Assembly: GCF_921293095.1 (NCBI RefSeq)
Contig: NC_060254.1
Coordinates: 7,874,001-7,938,000, forward strand
Source: Ischnura elegans
Lineage: Eukaryota; Arthropoda; Insecta; Odonata; Coenagrionidae
Length of the DNA: 64,000 nt
Direction: 5' to 3'
Shown: positions 36,071-47,425 of the stretch, piece after piece
Position numbering within the stretch: position 1 is the stretch's first letter
How the letters are laid out: every line of letters starts with the position of its first letter
Translations under genes and position numbers: made by a program
Notes under the pieces: generated by a model
Told to the model about the DNA's origin: nothing
What the model saw: only the letters and a program-made list of their open reading frames with translations
Databases searched by the model: none

Positions 36071-38370
36071 ATCATAATTCCGTTCCGATCTCAATGCAAA
36101 TACTTCATTTTCTATGTTGGGCGTAGTTTATGGTCATTGATATTGATTCCCGTTAGTTCGTTATGGCCTTTAAAATTCAATAGTTAGTTTTCTATTCTCA
36201 ATCATAGTATTAGATTGACCACTGTGACTCAGCAGTTTTTTAATTGCTAACTCGAAATATTTGTGACTATGGAATGTGTTAGAATCGTGTTCTTTTCAAG
36301 TTGTCGACTTTCAGCATTTAGTTTTATCTAAATTATTAGTACTTGAGAATTTTTGTTAAATTCTAACTAACGAATCATATCAGTCGTTAATGTCGGTACC
36401 CCCTGAACTTATTCCTCTTTCTTTGTTCAGCTGGGTCGTTGTACGGGTCGCTACCATGCGTATTATCCACCTATCCAACTCAGTACATGTTATAATTTAG
36501 AAAGCTATTCCTTCCTACTTACGTCCTGGCCTACCATCGGGAACACGTTCATCGCCCGTCTTATACCATGCTATTGTTGGTTTCAAGCGATTCTGGTTGC
36601 TTAAGCAATTTAGCCTCTCCAGATAAATTATATAGATAGTTCTTTTTTCTATTTAATATGATCATTGGCTGAAGTTGATTTTTATCGGTCAAAGAAGATT
36701 GTTCTACAACCTAATCAGGCATTTGTGAGTTGATGTTGCGTTCTACGCAGTATTCCCGTGCTAATTTCTTCCCACAAGATAATTTTCTCAGGCCTTCATC
36801 CGTCTCAATTTCGCTTTCACATCTTGCAGTGTACGAACAATGATGATCACAGTCGAAATTGCGCGCTTTGATCCCATGGAAACTGGTTTCTCCTCGAGTA
36901 CGACTAATCATTCCTCTTGGGATTCCTCACTGCTCCTGTTTCCTGCTTTTGACTGTCCTTTGTTCTCAAGCCACACATTAAAGAGAATTCGAAAAAATAT
37001 CTCGATTGTTTTCCCAGATTCCGTTCTCTTGAAGTTACCCCGGTCACACGTGAACAGAGAAGAGTCTGTTTGAAAATCAATTTTCTATTTCTTCACACCC
37101 GGCGCTTATTTTTCATTTGCTCTCTCCAGTTATAAAGCATTTAGCAAGGTAGAATGAGCTCCTTTACTTCATATTTCGGCAACTCGCAGCCAAAACAACG
37201 GATAGTTGTTTGTTATTTGTAGTGCATATATGGGTAACTATTGGAAAATGAATATATCGATGGCGTAGTTCTAACAGCATGTATATGAAAAATAGCAACT
37301 TTTCAGGAGAGCAAAAGAAACTATCTATGTTTTTAATTGAAAACTGAAATTAAAAACCAAAAATTCACAAAACTGAAAAGGAGCATACATTTGCAAACAA
37401 AGATTTGTTTTTTGCTTGAATTTTATTTTTTAAATGTCATTACACTCTGTTTAATATACCTATCTCAAAGCGGCTAAACTAAAGCGGTTAGAACTTAGCC
37501 ATCGATATGTAGCATGTCAGTCCTCGAATTGAAATACTATCTTTGTAGCTGAGTAGGTGAACGAATGGCGCATCGATGGAATTTAATGCTCAAATTTGTC
37601 AGGAGTAAATGTATTCGGCTGTTTATATAAATCAAGAAAATAGAAATAAATTCATCCCTCGGTCAGATTTATTCACGGCACGTTTGTATTTATGTCTGTA
37701 GGTGTGATGTGTTTCCTATCTCAATATATAGGTATTATATGGATAATCTTTTGTTTTTAATTGCTATTAATTGAATATCAAATGAGCGATGTCGATTTAA
37801 ACGAGTTTAAACAAGTAAAAGCGTATCAGACGGAACATGGTGGAAATACTTTGCCCATGTCATATGAAGCAGTAGGTGTAACTTCCCAAAAAATATATTT
37901 ACAAAGCAACCGATCAAGACTTTGTGTTACTTGTTTCTTAAAAGTATATTTCTCAGACACAAATTTTCACCTCGTGTTGCTTTTGAAATGGACAGCGAGT
38001 TGGCGTTTCAATGCATTGATACCCGTGAGCCCGTGACATAATTCGTCTCAAAAGGTGTTGTCACGCGCAGTTAATTAATTAGACCCATTTTGGGCGATGA
38101 GTATCTTTTCAGGTGTATTTCTATATTGTTGAATTTTTATTGCATTGCATCTTTATAATTGAGATGGGGTACTATGTGATCAGAAGTATTTTTTGCATAG
38201 TTACGTAAATTCAAATATTTACTCGATACTTGGTTACCTCCTTTGTTAATTTCGCTCTACCAATATTTAGTTTGCTCATCATGTAAAATCAGTACCTACC
38301 GCTGAATTTATAATTGGAAACCTTTTTTTATGAAACGGACTTTGAATCACTCTTCTATGTTTGGGTTTTT
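36071..38370. other. AT-rich intronic sequence
   Basis: No recognised exon, RNA or repeat. Open frames are under 100 codons. Confidence 0.4.
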
Positions 38371-38819
38371 ATTTCAGCGCAGTTGGTAACGGCTCAGCGC
38401 GTATCCGCCGCCCATTTTCCCATGCTCCTAACGACAGAACGATTCCGTTAACCGTTCCGTTGAGCTTCCATCTGCGGGACGAATGCTTTTGGATTGACCA
38501 TTCTCCAGGTTTGCAGTCAGTCAGTCATTTATTCAGGCGGGAAAGTATAATCTCATATCTACGTGCCCTTTGAACTCCGTACAGCCGTTCTTTCAGAGCG
38601 GCCATTTGTTTCAGTGTGGCTACGGGTTCAACCTCCTTCGTCTTCCACGTTTGAAGTTTGAAAGAGTAGGTCAGGATTTGAAGCTCTCAAAAGAGTCCAG
38701 ACGGAGAAATCAGTGCGGTGATGGATTTACGAGTGCCCCCCGAGACGACTGGGTCGATAAGTTATTCCGATCTCGATCGCTCGCATGTTTGTTTGATCGC
38801 GGCGTATGTATGGCACGGG

Positions 38820-38860
38820 AGAGATCTATCGATCGATCGCTCGCTCGCTCGCTCTGGGAT
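38820..38860. repeat. GATC/GCTC tetranucleotide tract
   Basis: A short run of GATC units passes into CGCT units (near 38827-38855) inside a wider patch (38760-39030) rich in CGAT and GATC words. It explains the Arg/Ser/Asp-rich open frames on both strands, which are not genes. Confidence 0.6.
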
Positions 38861-39030
38861 CCGCGAGATTGGTCCCCGATCTCGTTCGGCATTGCTAATT
38901 TGGCGCTCTCGATGTATAGCGGACCAAACGCATCGATGCCACATCCTCCCCTTCCTCTCCCTTGTTTGATTGCTATCTTTTCATCCCGCGGGGATATCTC
39001 GAGGATGCGATTAGATCGATCTCGGAGCCA

Positions 39031-42000
39031 GTAAACTTTATTCCAGTTTTTTTTACCCCATATCCATTATCTGTCCAGCGACCAGTGGATTTATTCAAAG
39101 ATTGGTTCGTTTCATAGGGAGACTAAATATGACAGTTGGTGTAGCCACACGAAACGATTAGTTGTGTGTGGTAATGAAGGTATGTGAATAGCGCACAATG
39201 AATCATAAAGAGAAGCAATGAGAGGGCTTTAAAGGAAGTTGCCGAATATATTTTTATCGAAGGTTTGGCGATTCGAATATTTTCCTGTGAGATTAACAAT
39301 CATTAATTCTAGTAGATAACATTTTTCCCTTTCGTGTGTGGTTCTCTCTGTCTCTGTTATTTTGTCTTTTCATGTATAGTTAGCTGATGTCGTTGGGATT
39401 GCAGAATATGTATTCTAGTTGCTTGGCAGAGTTCTATCTATAATGTTTTCATGTTAAATCTTCCAGTACTTCTATGGTAGTTTATACGATTAATGGCTGC
39501 CTTACAGTATGAGCTCCTGTTTAGTACCCATGGTATAAAACGGCGAGTTGTATGCACTCCTGCACTATTGTGTGATTTCCTAATGGTAAATTAAGGCCTG
39601 CCCTAATTAATTTCTCTCTAAAATGAAATTGATGTACTGCCGTTTACCGTCCTAGTTAGATGGCTTAAATCTAGCCTATTGGTTCGGTTTGCTGTTTATT
39701 CTTCCCGTGCATTCATCCTCGTGCGATATAGGGTGGTCCAGCCTTTCGTTTTTTTTTCCAATCGAGCCGAGATCATCCCGATATCTCGCACACAAACGAG
39801 GTCCATTCGGCCCTACTGGGGTATATTTCAATTTTCCACCCTTGTAATACTTTTTTGCTGCTCGCCCCCCATGTTGCGTACTCCGTTTTCATTTTCTCCG
39901 CTTGGGAAAGCCTCCTTGTGCACATTTTTTTATCGCAAGGCGATGGGAAGAACGGTGCTCCTTGTGGAAGGAAGGGGTTGGCGGTGGGAGGTCTGAGAAA
40001 GTGATGCCTCCTTTCTCCGCTAGATATCTCCGTTTCTCACCGTGGTCGGTCGAGAATGGGCTCAATTGTGTTTAAGTACGCGTGATTGTGTTAGAAGGCG
40101 TGTGCAATAGAAGCATGATTACGGCTCATTTTAATCGGATTTCCAAAATGATTTATTTGCATAATTAACGAATTCTAACAGTGATTAAATGAGACATCAC
40201 AATATTTTCCACTAAATTTATTCCTGCACTCAATCAGAATTTCCACCACATCATGCCACATACTCTCTAGAAGTTCTAACAGCTTTCTTTAATTTATGCA
40301 CCCAATATGAAGCAAAATATTGGTGTGTATATTATTTCGAGGTGTGGTGTTCAATTTGATCATCATCCCCAGAGCCAAGTCCTGCATTACACACACCACT
40401 GCTTCATGCGTCGGCCGACCAAACCGCTGCCCGCAATATTCAGAGTACTGCAGTGTCCTCTTTTTTTTTAGTCGCGTTAAATTTGTGCCAAGAATCGTTT
40501 TTGTTCTTCCGATGAAATTCGGTGAGTATCTCGTGGGATCGAGGCTGCGGGCGCTCATTGGAGGAAGACAACAATGGGGAGGGCATCCGGATCGCCAGCA
40601 TCAACGGGAATGATTTGGGGGGAGAGAGCGTGATATAATCGTGAACGGAAACACCGTTGCTCACCCTGTGCTCGCCATTTTCGGAGTGAATGCGGTGTCC
40701 AACGCGTTCACACCATCGTCCACCTAAATTCGTGGGAGAACTTAGCTTCAGCGGGAAAAGGAAATGCCATCATTCATATGTGAGACATTTCGGCCTCACA
40801 TCATACCGCTATGCGTTGCGAAGGAAGTTCTGTCAAATTGTTTCCTGGGGGCGTGAATGGACACCTAAAAAATCGTATTTTTATCTGACTATCCGCGATG
40901 GAGATTCATAAATAGTAATAAAAAGATCCAAAATGATTCCGGTTTTCCAATGAGCGAGGCGCCTTAAATTGAAAATTTCACGAGTTCAAAATGTAAACGT
41001 TTGAAACAATTATTCATTCCAAATGAGTGCCGATTGCAAAGAGCCGAGAGAACATAGATGCTTAGGTTTTGTTAGTTAATGCGGCAGTTAGGAAATGCGG
41101 CGCGCGAATGATTTTCAATAAGGTTAGAGAATAATGGCGCACTCCCCGTACTTAACTTTATAAGGAGCGAATGTGGAATCTGACCAAGTCATTAGGCCGT
41201 TAAATGTTGCGTTTTTCTGCCATTATGAGTGAGCGTGAGACTTTTCTGTCATTACCAGTGAATTGGTGCAAATTAAATATCCTTTTTTATACAATAATTG
41301 TTTTTATGTTTTGGTATTTCGAATATAACTAAACGATTCCATTTCTAATCCAACCCAAAGACCATCTAATCCTTATCATGGCTGTAGAAGAGTACTTAAG
41401 GAATACTTCATTTTGTTTGGCTCCGTTACATGGTGGATGATTTTGGGTTGAAACAATGGATTGAATTATTGAACAAATTCTTATTGGTTGGACGATTGTG
41501 TTTCGCTATACTGTTAATTGGTGTATGAACTTGTTATTAAAAGTCAATTTAAATTTAATGCAGGGCTGTTGTTGGATTTTTTTACCATTCCAAAATTGAA
41601 GTGGAATGTTTACGCTATATTAGGATGCTGTATTAGATTATGCTGTATTATGTACCATTTAATCATGTTTGATAAGATTTCTTGTCGTTTCAAATAATGT
41701 AAACCATAGAATTTGATTGTGTCCTCATTTCTCCTAATTTATGTGTACTAAATCACTTCTTTCCATTATTTCAGGTGAGTGATGGCAATCTACTTCTACG
41801 TCTTCCCTGGAGAAGTCGTCTACGCCTGGTATCGTGTTTAAAGTTATTTCTTTACCGAACATTTCTTCAATATTCAGCGAGTTGGAACGGTCTCTATCGA
41901 TCACTTTCTGTATCATAATATACAAATACCTAGGGGGCCCGCGAAAGTATGCGAATCATGTTCCTTGTGTTATTTTGACGAGTGGGTGTTTCTTTATATG

Positions 42001-42060
42001 CACCATCGCCCTAGTTTTATGTAGAAATAACTCTCACGTTAGTCTAAAGCACGTGTTTCG
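39031..42060. other. Intronic sequence without recognised features
   Basis: AT-rich with short C/T-rich patches near 39.7-40.0 kb. No coding, RNA or repeat signal was recognised. Confidence 0.4.
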
Positions 42061-42065
42061 TGATA

Positions 42066-42142
42066 AGACATTTGGTAGACTACTTGTGTACTATATTAAT
42101 GATATACCTACTAACCTCTCGTTTGACCACTCCCCAAGTGTT
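42066..42142 (+). mobile_element. Possible LINE reverse-transcriptase palm fragment
   Basis: The plus strand reads TFGRLLVYYINDIPTNLSFD before a stop. Reverse transcriptases of many LINEs have 'LGPLLFLLYINDLP' just before the YADD catalytic strand, and YINDIPTNLS is a close match. Only about 25 codons survive and the YADD itself is not visible, so the assignment rests on one motif. Confidence 0.4.
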
Positions 42143-42439
42143 TGAATAATGTTATTTTATTTTAGAATTGGTCTTCCTTAATTGAGAGAGCACTTTATTT
42201 AGCGCGACATATAATATACTCCCTTGCTGTGGTTTGAAAATCTCCTAAGAATGAGAATAGCATGTTTCCAATTTTTTTTCTCGAATAATTGGTGTCCTAA
42301 GATGTATGATGAGAGTTTTTCTCGTCGATTTGTCAAGCAGAAGATTTTTTCTGTCCGGTTGATTGAGCCCACCACTGCCGACGTTTCGACGTAAAACTTA
42401 TCCATCGTCATGTCGTATAATCGTTTCATCATCTCTACC

Positions 42440-42545
42440 TTTTGAAGATGGATACAGCACTTTGCTGTTGACCGGTAGTTCCCAAGTTCAAATCCAGGAT
42501 GAATCCTTGTGACAATCTGAAGAACAGTGAGAAGAGATGAAGAAA
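42440..42545 (+). mobile_element. tRNA-derived SINE remnant
   Basis: A B-box AGTTCAAATCC (42485-42495) is followed by AGGATGAATCCTTGTGACAA and TCTGAAGAA. The SINE at about 44.2 kb has the same order (B-box, GGGTGAATCTTTTTGGCGAC, CCTGAGAAAAATCC), so these are diverged copies of one family. The A-box end is decayed. Confidence 0.5.
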
Positions 42546-42623
42546 CGATGAGCGGTCCCGATGGTGATGAATTACTCTTCCGTCAAAAAGTTGGAAGCCG
42601 TGGATCTCATCATGTAGTCGTAA

Positions 42624-42971
42624 AGGCCTGGTTACACGATACATTAACATGTACTGGTTATTGTCTAAATGTATTAACGCGAGATTCTGGCATAGGTTTC
42701 CGCGGCGTTGCTCATGGGCAGTGTTGATTTTCGGGTTCCTCAACAACCAACGCGGCTGAGGAACCCGACAATCAGCACTGACCGTATTAACGCGAGAATG
42801 AACGCCAAAATGCACCGTGTAACCACCCAACTTGTGCGAATGCATGCACAGAAAATAGAACCTGTTCTAATTTGGTTCATGCATTCGTACATGGTCCGTT
42901 TCGGTCCACCAAAATCATTCACGCAAACGCACATTAACTTGTACGTGTTAATGTACCGTGTAACCAGGCCT
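42624..42971. mobile_element. Harbinger-like MITE with TAA duplication
   Basis: 348 bp bounded by inverted ends beginning AGGCCTGGTTACACG, which match over 29 of 31 positions. TAA lies directly outside both ends (42621-42623 and 42972-42974). A 3-bp TWA duplication is characteristic of PIF/Harbinger elements. The interior holds a second foldback (about 42718-42780, around GGGTTCCTCA) and a direct repeat GTATTAACGCGAGA (about 42670 and 42783). No coding capacity. Confidence 0.85.
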
Positions 42972-42974
42972 TAA

Positions 42975-44190
42975 TACCGGAAACCCTTCTGCATTGTTGT
43001 CCCGTGATGGGACACTAGCTCATACTCTTACGTTAGTTCCCATGTCGTTCTCAGAAGCGCGCGCCCCCGTACCGGAAACACTTGCATCTTCCCAGCAAAT
43101 GCGACGTGCTCGTCAATTTCCGTTGCCAAATCTTTGAGCCATCCACATCGCAATGGAGTGGCCCGTATGCCTCGTAAGGGGCCTTACACAGCGACCCCCA
43201 TTCCTCTCTCTCTGCTCGCGAGGGCGCTCAGATTTCAAGAGGGATGCTGAAATCAGCCAGCCTTCTTTCCCTTATCGAACTCCGTCGTCGCATGGACGCA
43301 GCAGATTGCGGGGCGTGTGAACGGCATCGCCCGGCATTCCCAAGGCAGGCAGTCGTGAAAGGGCGCTCGCTGGAAGAAGGCGATAGTATTGCGGGGGAAG
43401 GGTGGGGCCTTTGGTCCGCGCTTTGCCCCTCTGCGATTAATAGTGGAGGGCATTCATTAATTGGGAAGAGGAAGGAAGTGAGCGTGCGCGACGGATGGGG
43501 GGGTGAGGAAGAAGGGGTGCTTGTATGCGAAGCAGCATTTCGGTTCATTCGTCGCTAACGGTTATCTGCAGTTAGCATTCGCTGGAAATCGGAAGATTAG
43601 CAATGTCCAGGAGAAGTGAGAGCTAAGAGCTGAGCTTTCGCTCACTACGGGTGTGGACCGCTACGTAACGTATTCATAGCCTCCCGGAATGGGAAAGTTG
43701 ATAGAGATCGCTTTATAAGGGTTTTTGGATCATTTAACGACTGGCCACCTAAAAACCGCTAGGAATAATATTTGAACTCCCGCTTATGAACGGCGAGTCC
43801 TCAGGCAAGTGGCGGCTGGTAAGACCGCTCCGAGAAATGAATGTTTCCAATGGTTGCGAGAACCGCCAAATTCTTCGCTATCTTGAGTTTTAGATTGCTA
43901 ATGAATACCGGAATAAAGACCCTGGGCGCGCTGTTACGTGATGGACACCCTTCTGTTGAACCTGGGCATTCAAGGAATGTCGTTCTATCTGGAAAGTCCC
44001 GGGGTAGCTGCGAATTTAAAAAGTAATGAATGGGAAAAATATTCCTAACCATAAAATTCATATTTAGGTATTCCCTCATTTATTTATTCCCTCATTATTG
44101 CATTTTTATGTATTCGGTAATTGAATATTTCATTTCAAAATATCCGATGGCGTCCGGTAACATTATAAGTTCATATTTTATTGTAATTTG
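42975..44190. other. Intronic sequence with a CpG-rich patch
   Basis: About 43170-43560 is relatively GC-rich and stop-poor on both strands (open to 106 codons) without coding hallmarks. The rest is AT-rich and unremarkable. Confidence 0.4.
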
Positions 44191-44345
44191 TGGAGCGTGG
44201 TAGTTGAGTCGGCAAAGCACTTTACTTTGTTTACAGAAAGATTCCAGGTTCAAATCCTGGGTGAATCTTTTTGGCGACCCTGAGAAAAATCCTCGATGAA
44301 TGAGGTGGCAGAGGAAAAGGAATAGGCCCCTTTGTACGTGAGGTA
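44191..44345 (+). mobile_element. tRNA-derived SINE with intact pol III A and B boxes
   Basis: A-box TAGTTGAGTCGG (44201-44212) fits TRGYNNARNNGG exactly. B-box GGTTCAAATCC (44248-44258) fits GGTTCRANNCC. Their spacing is tRNA-like, but no convincing acceptor stem closes the molecule. The sequence instead runs on into a tail GGGTGAATCTTTTTGGCGAC and AGGTGGCAGAGGAAAAGG, also seen at 42.5 kb. I therefore call a SINE rather than a tRNA gene. Confidence 0.7.
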
Positions 44346-44596
44346 CAATTGTATGGGGCGAGCTCTCCCCTCGCCTATACAATTCATCCTAATTTGCTTT
44401 GCAGGAAAACATTTGCTAAAAATCACTCTAAATTTTCTATAGCCCTAGTTTTAAACTGCGTAGTTTTTTTGTCCAAAAATAAGAACGGACTTGCGGGAGT
44501 GATTCTTCCTATTAATGGTTATTATGTGCATACAATCAGACATATCCATCCCATACAAGTTATATCGGAATAGCATAAGGACTTCATTCCTCCTTG
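44346..44596. other. Unremarkable spacer
   Basis: AT-rich; nothing recognised. Confidence 0.4.
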
Positions 44597-44743
44597 CAGG
44601 GGTATTTGTGCTGAAAAATTTCTCGGGTTTTCAACCGGGTTAATTTCTCCCTCCAACGTTTCGACTCCCTATCTTCAGGGAAACTATTCACTGAAATATT
44701 ATTCGCCGGGAAAGCACTGAATCATATTTCAGGGGTATTTATG
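44597..44743. mobile_element. Short insertion flanked by 14-bp direct repeats
   Basis: CAGGGGTATTTGTG (44597-44610) and CAGGGGTATTTATG (44730-44743) are direct repeats differing at one base. Between them lies about 119 bp containing CCAACGTTTCGACTCCC and TATCTTCAGGG. A related CGACGTTTCGACG word occurs near 42.38 kb. The repeats look like a target-site duplication around a small retroelement fragment, possibly of Penelope type, but the class is uncertain. Confidence 0.35.
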
Positions 44744-47324
44744 TTCATCAAGCCGAGTAAATGGGTCGAATCCACGAATCTCTTCGTAATTTCACGCAGG
44801 AAAATTTCTTTTGAAACCCTTATGAGTCTACTGCATGAAGTTTTCAAAGTAGGGTATACTCCGAAGTGTAGAGTGGAGTAGGCGTGTTTGTGAATTGTTT
44901 GCCACGAGGGAACTATGAGTAGGAACCCACGCTGTTCTCCACGATACTGACTGCCTGCTCGCCGTTGTCTTATCAAATATCCTCTCCCTCCGCTTACGCA
45001 TGAGAGCCAATTATGTCGCCGCCAATTCGCTACTTCCGTTTTTCTCACGCGCTCTTTCTTCCCCGGTATCGCATCGCCACCGGAGACTGCTTGGAGATTC
45101 GCCCCTATCTCCTTCCCCCCGTATCGCTCAACGCCCACGACCCGGCACATTGCGATTGTATTCGAAACCATCACCACCGGAGGTCTGGACCATCCATGAA
45201 CGGTGCTGATATGAAATTTGAACGGGAATGGCAAGAATCCACTGCGGTGACCGGCGATGTCGTATGTTGTAGGATATGCAATGTTATGTCTATGTTGAAA
45301 TAATAAATTAAATCGATATTTATTAGATGGGCAAAAAATCGAAACTCCCAAGAACTGTTGTTGTGCTACTAATCTCGCTTAATTGTCTATAGTTAAATCT
45401 CGTTTCTCAAGTCAGTATGGATACAGTTAATTATGAAGTTCCGGTGAAAGTAATGTCAGCATCCGGCAAGAGATTTCTATTAGTTGATAGACATTGTAAG
45501 TTTTAAATTTAATTTTTTTAAATTTTTTATTTAATTTATATTTTTTGTAAGATATTCATTTTTAATATCGAATTTAAAATGTCCTGTTCGACTCATTGGA
45601 AATGAGCTTCAAGCATAAAAAAATATATTCCTAGGCATGTTATACATATGTCAGACCTGAGTTCTTCATGGCATATGCATGCCCAGTTCTACCTTACTGT
45701 TATTACTTATCGTATCGTTCACGGTCTTTTCTAACAAACAGTAAACGGCCTCAATAAATGCTGGGTCTGTTAACGTGGGCATGTAAAGTATATTCCCTCG
45801 CAAATTATGTCCGAATTCTCGTTGCTACTAATTATATTCCCGTTCAGATTGGAGCTAGATTTTAAGAGATTGGGACGCAACGATTGATAGCACCAAAGGG
45901 TCAGTATTTTGCATTCCGCGTTAATCTTCGTGGTATCTTTCTTCGTCAGGCAAAATGCACTTTCCTATCGCATTTCCTCCATGTTGTCTTTTATTTTAGG
46001 TTTCCCTCAATATCTAAAATATTGAATTTGAATTGTTGCAAATGATCTCCTGATCGTCGATCTCGCGGTTATTTCATGACTTTAACATAACGGGTAGGTT
46101 TCTTTATTTTATGTTAGCGCGGCGTGCCGTAGGTAAAACTGTTTTATGTATTGACTTAGATCCGAATATAGAAAGCGCTCAGTTTCACAAATTTGATCGC
46201 GGATGTTTCGTTTGATTGGCCATCCTTGTAAGTGCGTTTAAAATTAAACTAATCATCATTTGCGAATTCTCTTGCTTAAATATACGTTTATACTGGGGCA
46301 AGTTGTGTTTTAGTGTTAATCGTTGAGATTTCTCCAGTTTTTATTTTTTTTATTGATTCTAACATTGTTTTGAGTCTCCCATGTCAATATTCACAGCTTT
46401 TTCACCTTCTGCTTACTCCCTTCTTGCATTGTATGTGAGGTGCGCAGCCAACCGTATGCAATTGCAATTAAGAAAGTGTTTTAAGCCTTATTTTTTTACT
46501 TGACTCGCGTTTTAATGTTTTATTGGAGGTTGGTGCACTGCATACTATCCTTTAACGCTCTCGTGTGTGATGGGTTAAGTCTTTTTGCTCGGGGAGATGA
46601 GCTTCAATGTTGACCGGAAATGTTTTTTGCGTGCCCATTCATGATTGGCATTCGGGCAGAACCTCGACTCTTCAAGTGCGCCTTGGAGATTGCTTCTGAT
46701 AACTCGGGCGCTCGACTCTTTGTGCGCGTGGTATGAGTAAACGGGAGTGGTGTGTTCTGCTTTGGCGCCTCGTCTTCTTAGCGGATCATTGTTAAGCGAG
46801 CTCTCTTTTAGGATGTCGTTTTCTCGGAGCCGAAATGTGATTTGGCAGATGTCGTGTGTCAAGTTTTTTTCCTTCCATTTGTCCCCTTGTGACGGACGAA
46901 TTTCCGGACCGCATGCCTCGATGCTGAATTGGTGACGCACCCTCGGCCCTTCTCCGACGTCCATCGGCACCATTATTACCCCCAGTTTGGAGGGCTTATG
47001 TTTTCTCTAATCTTTCTTCTTTTTCGTTTTGCTGTCATATGAAGTGCGGTATGAAAGGAATCAATTGTGTTATCATTCCGAACGCTTAGCAGTAAAATTT
47101 ATCGATCCCGTTCCGTGAAAAGCTGGAGTTAAACTGCCCTTGAAGTGTCGAGTCCTGTGTTTTTAGTAGTTTTTTGTTTTAAAAATGTTTTTATTTTACG
47201 CAGTTTGCCCTTTATTATGTTAACGTATTATTTACGCATTTGTGACACCGTAGATACATCTTTTACTTGAGATGCTTTCGTATACCATTGAATTTGGCTT
47301 CTTTCCCTGAAATGCCCCCCAGAA
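44744..47324. other. Intronic sequence; holds a 209-codon minus-strand open frame of unknown meaning
   Basis: The longest open frame of the window runs 45351-44722 on the minus strand. It has no recognisable domain, signal peptide or repeat structure, and the opposite strand is also fairly open at 45000-45303, a CpG-containing patch. I do not call it a gene. The remainder (45.3-47.3 kb) is AT-rich and empty. Confidence 0.35.
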
Positions 47325-47425
47325 AACTACTCGTTCCGTCTCTGAAAAATCTCCTACACCGCCGGGATTTAAACCCGGTCCCACGGGGTGGAAATTTAGC
47401 CCTCTAGTCACCACACCAACCCAAT
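47325..47425 (-). mobile_element. tRNA-derived SINE (minus orientation)
   Basis: Read on the minus strand: GGTGTGGTGACTAGAGGGCT (A-box region), then CCGTGGGACCGGGTTTAAAT with B-box GGTTTAAATCC (47365-47375), then GGCGGTGTAGGAGATTTTTC and AGAGAC. The tRNA-like head is better preserved than in the copy at about 2.65 kb, with which it shares the post-B-box sequence. Confidence 0.65.

Noticed and set aside
38570..39034. 154-codon plus-strand ORF as a gene
   Set aside because: It runs through a GATC/GCTC simple repeat, the reverse strand is open too, and there is no domain.
44192..44264. Functional tRNA gene
   Set aside because: A and B boxes are good, but no acceptor stem pairs and the 3' part is shared with another repeat copy at 42.5 kb, so a SINE is the better reading.
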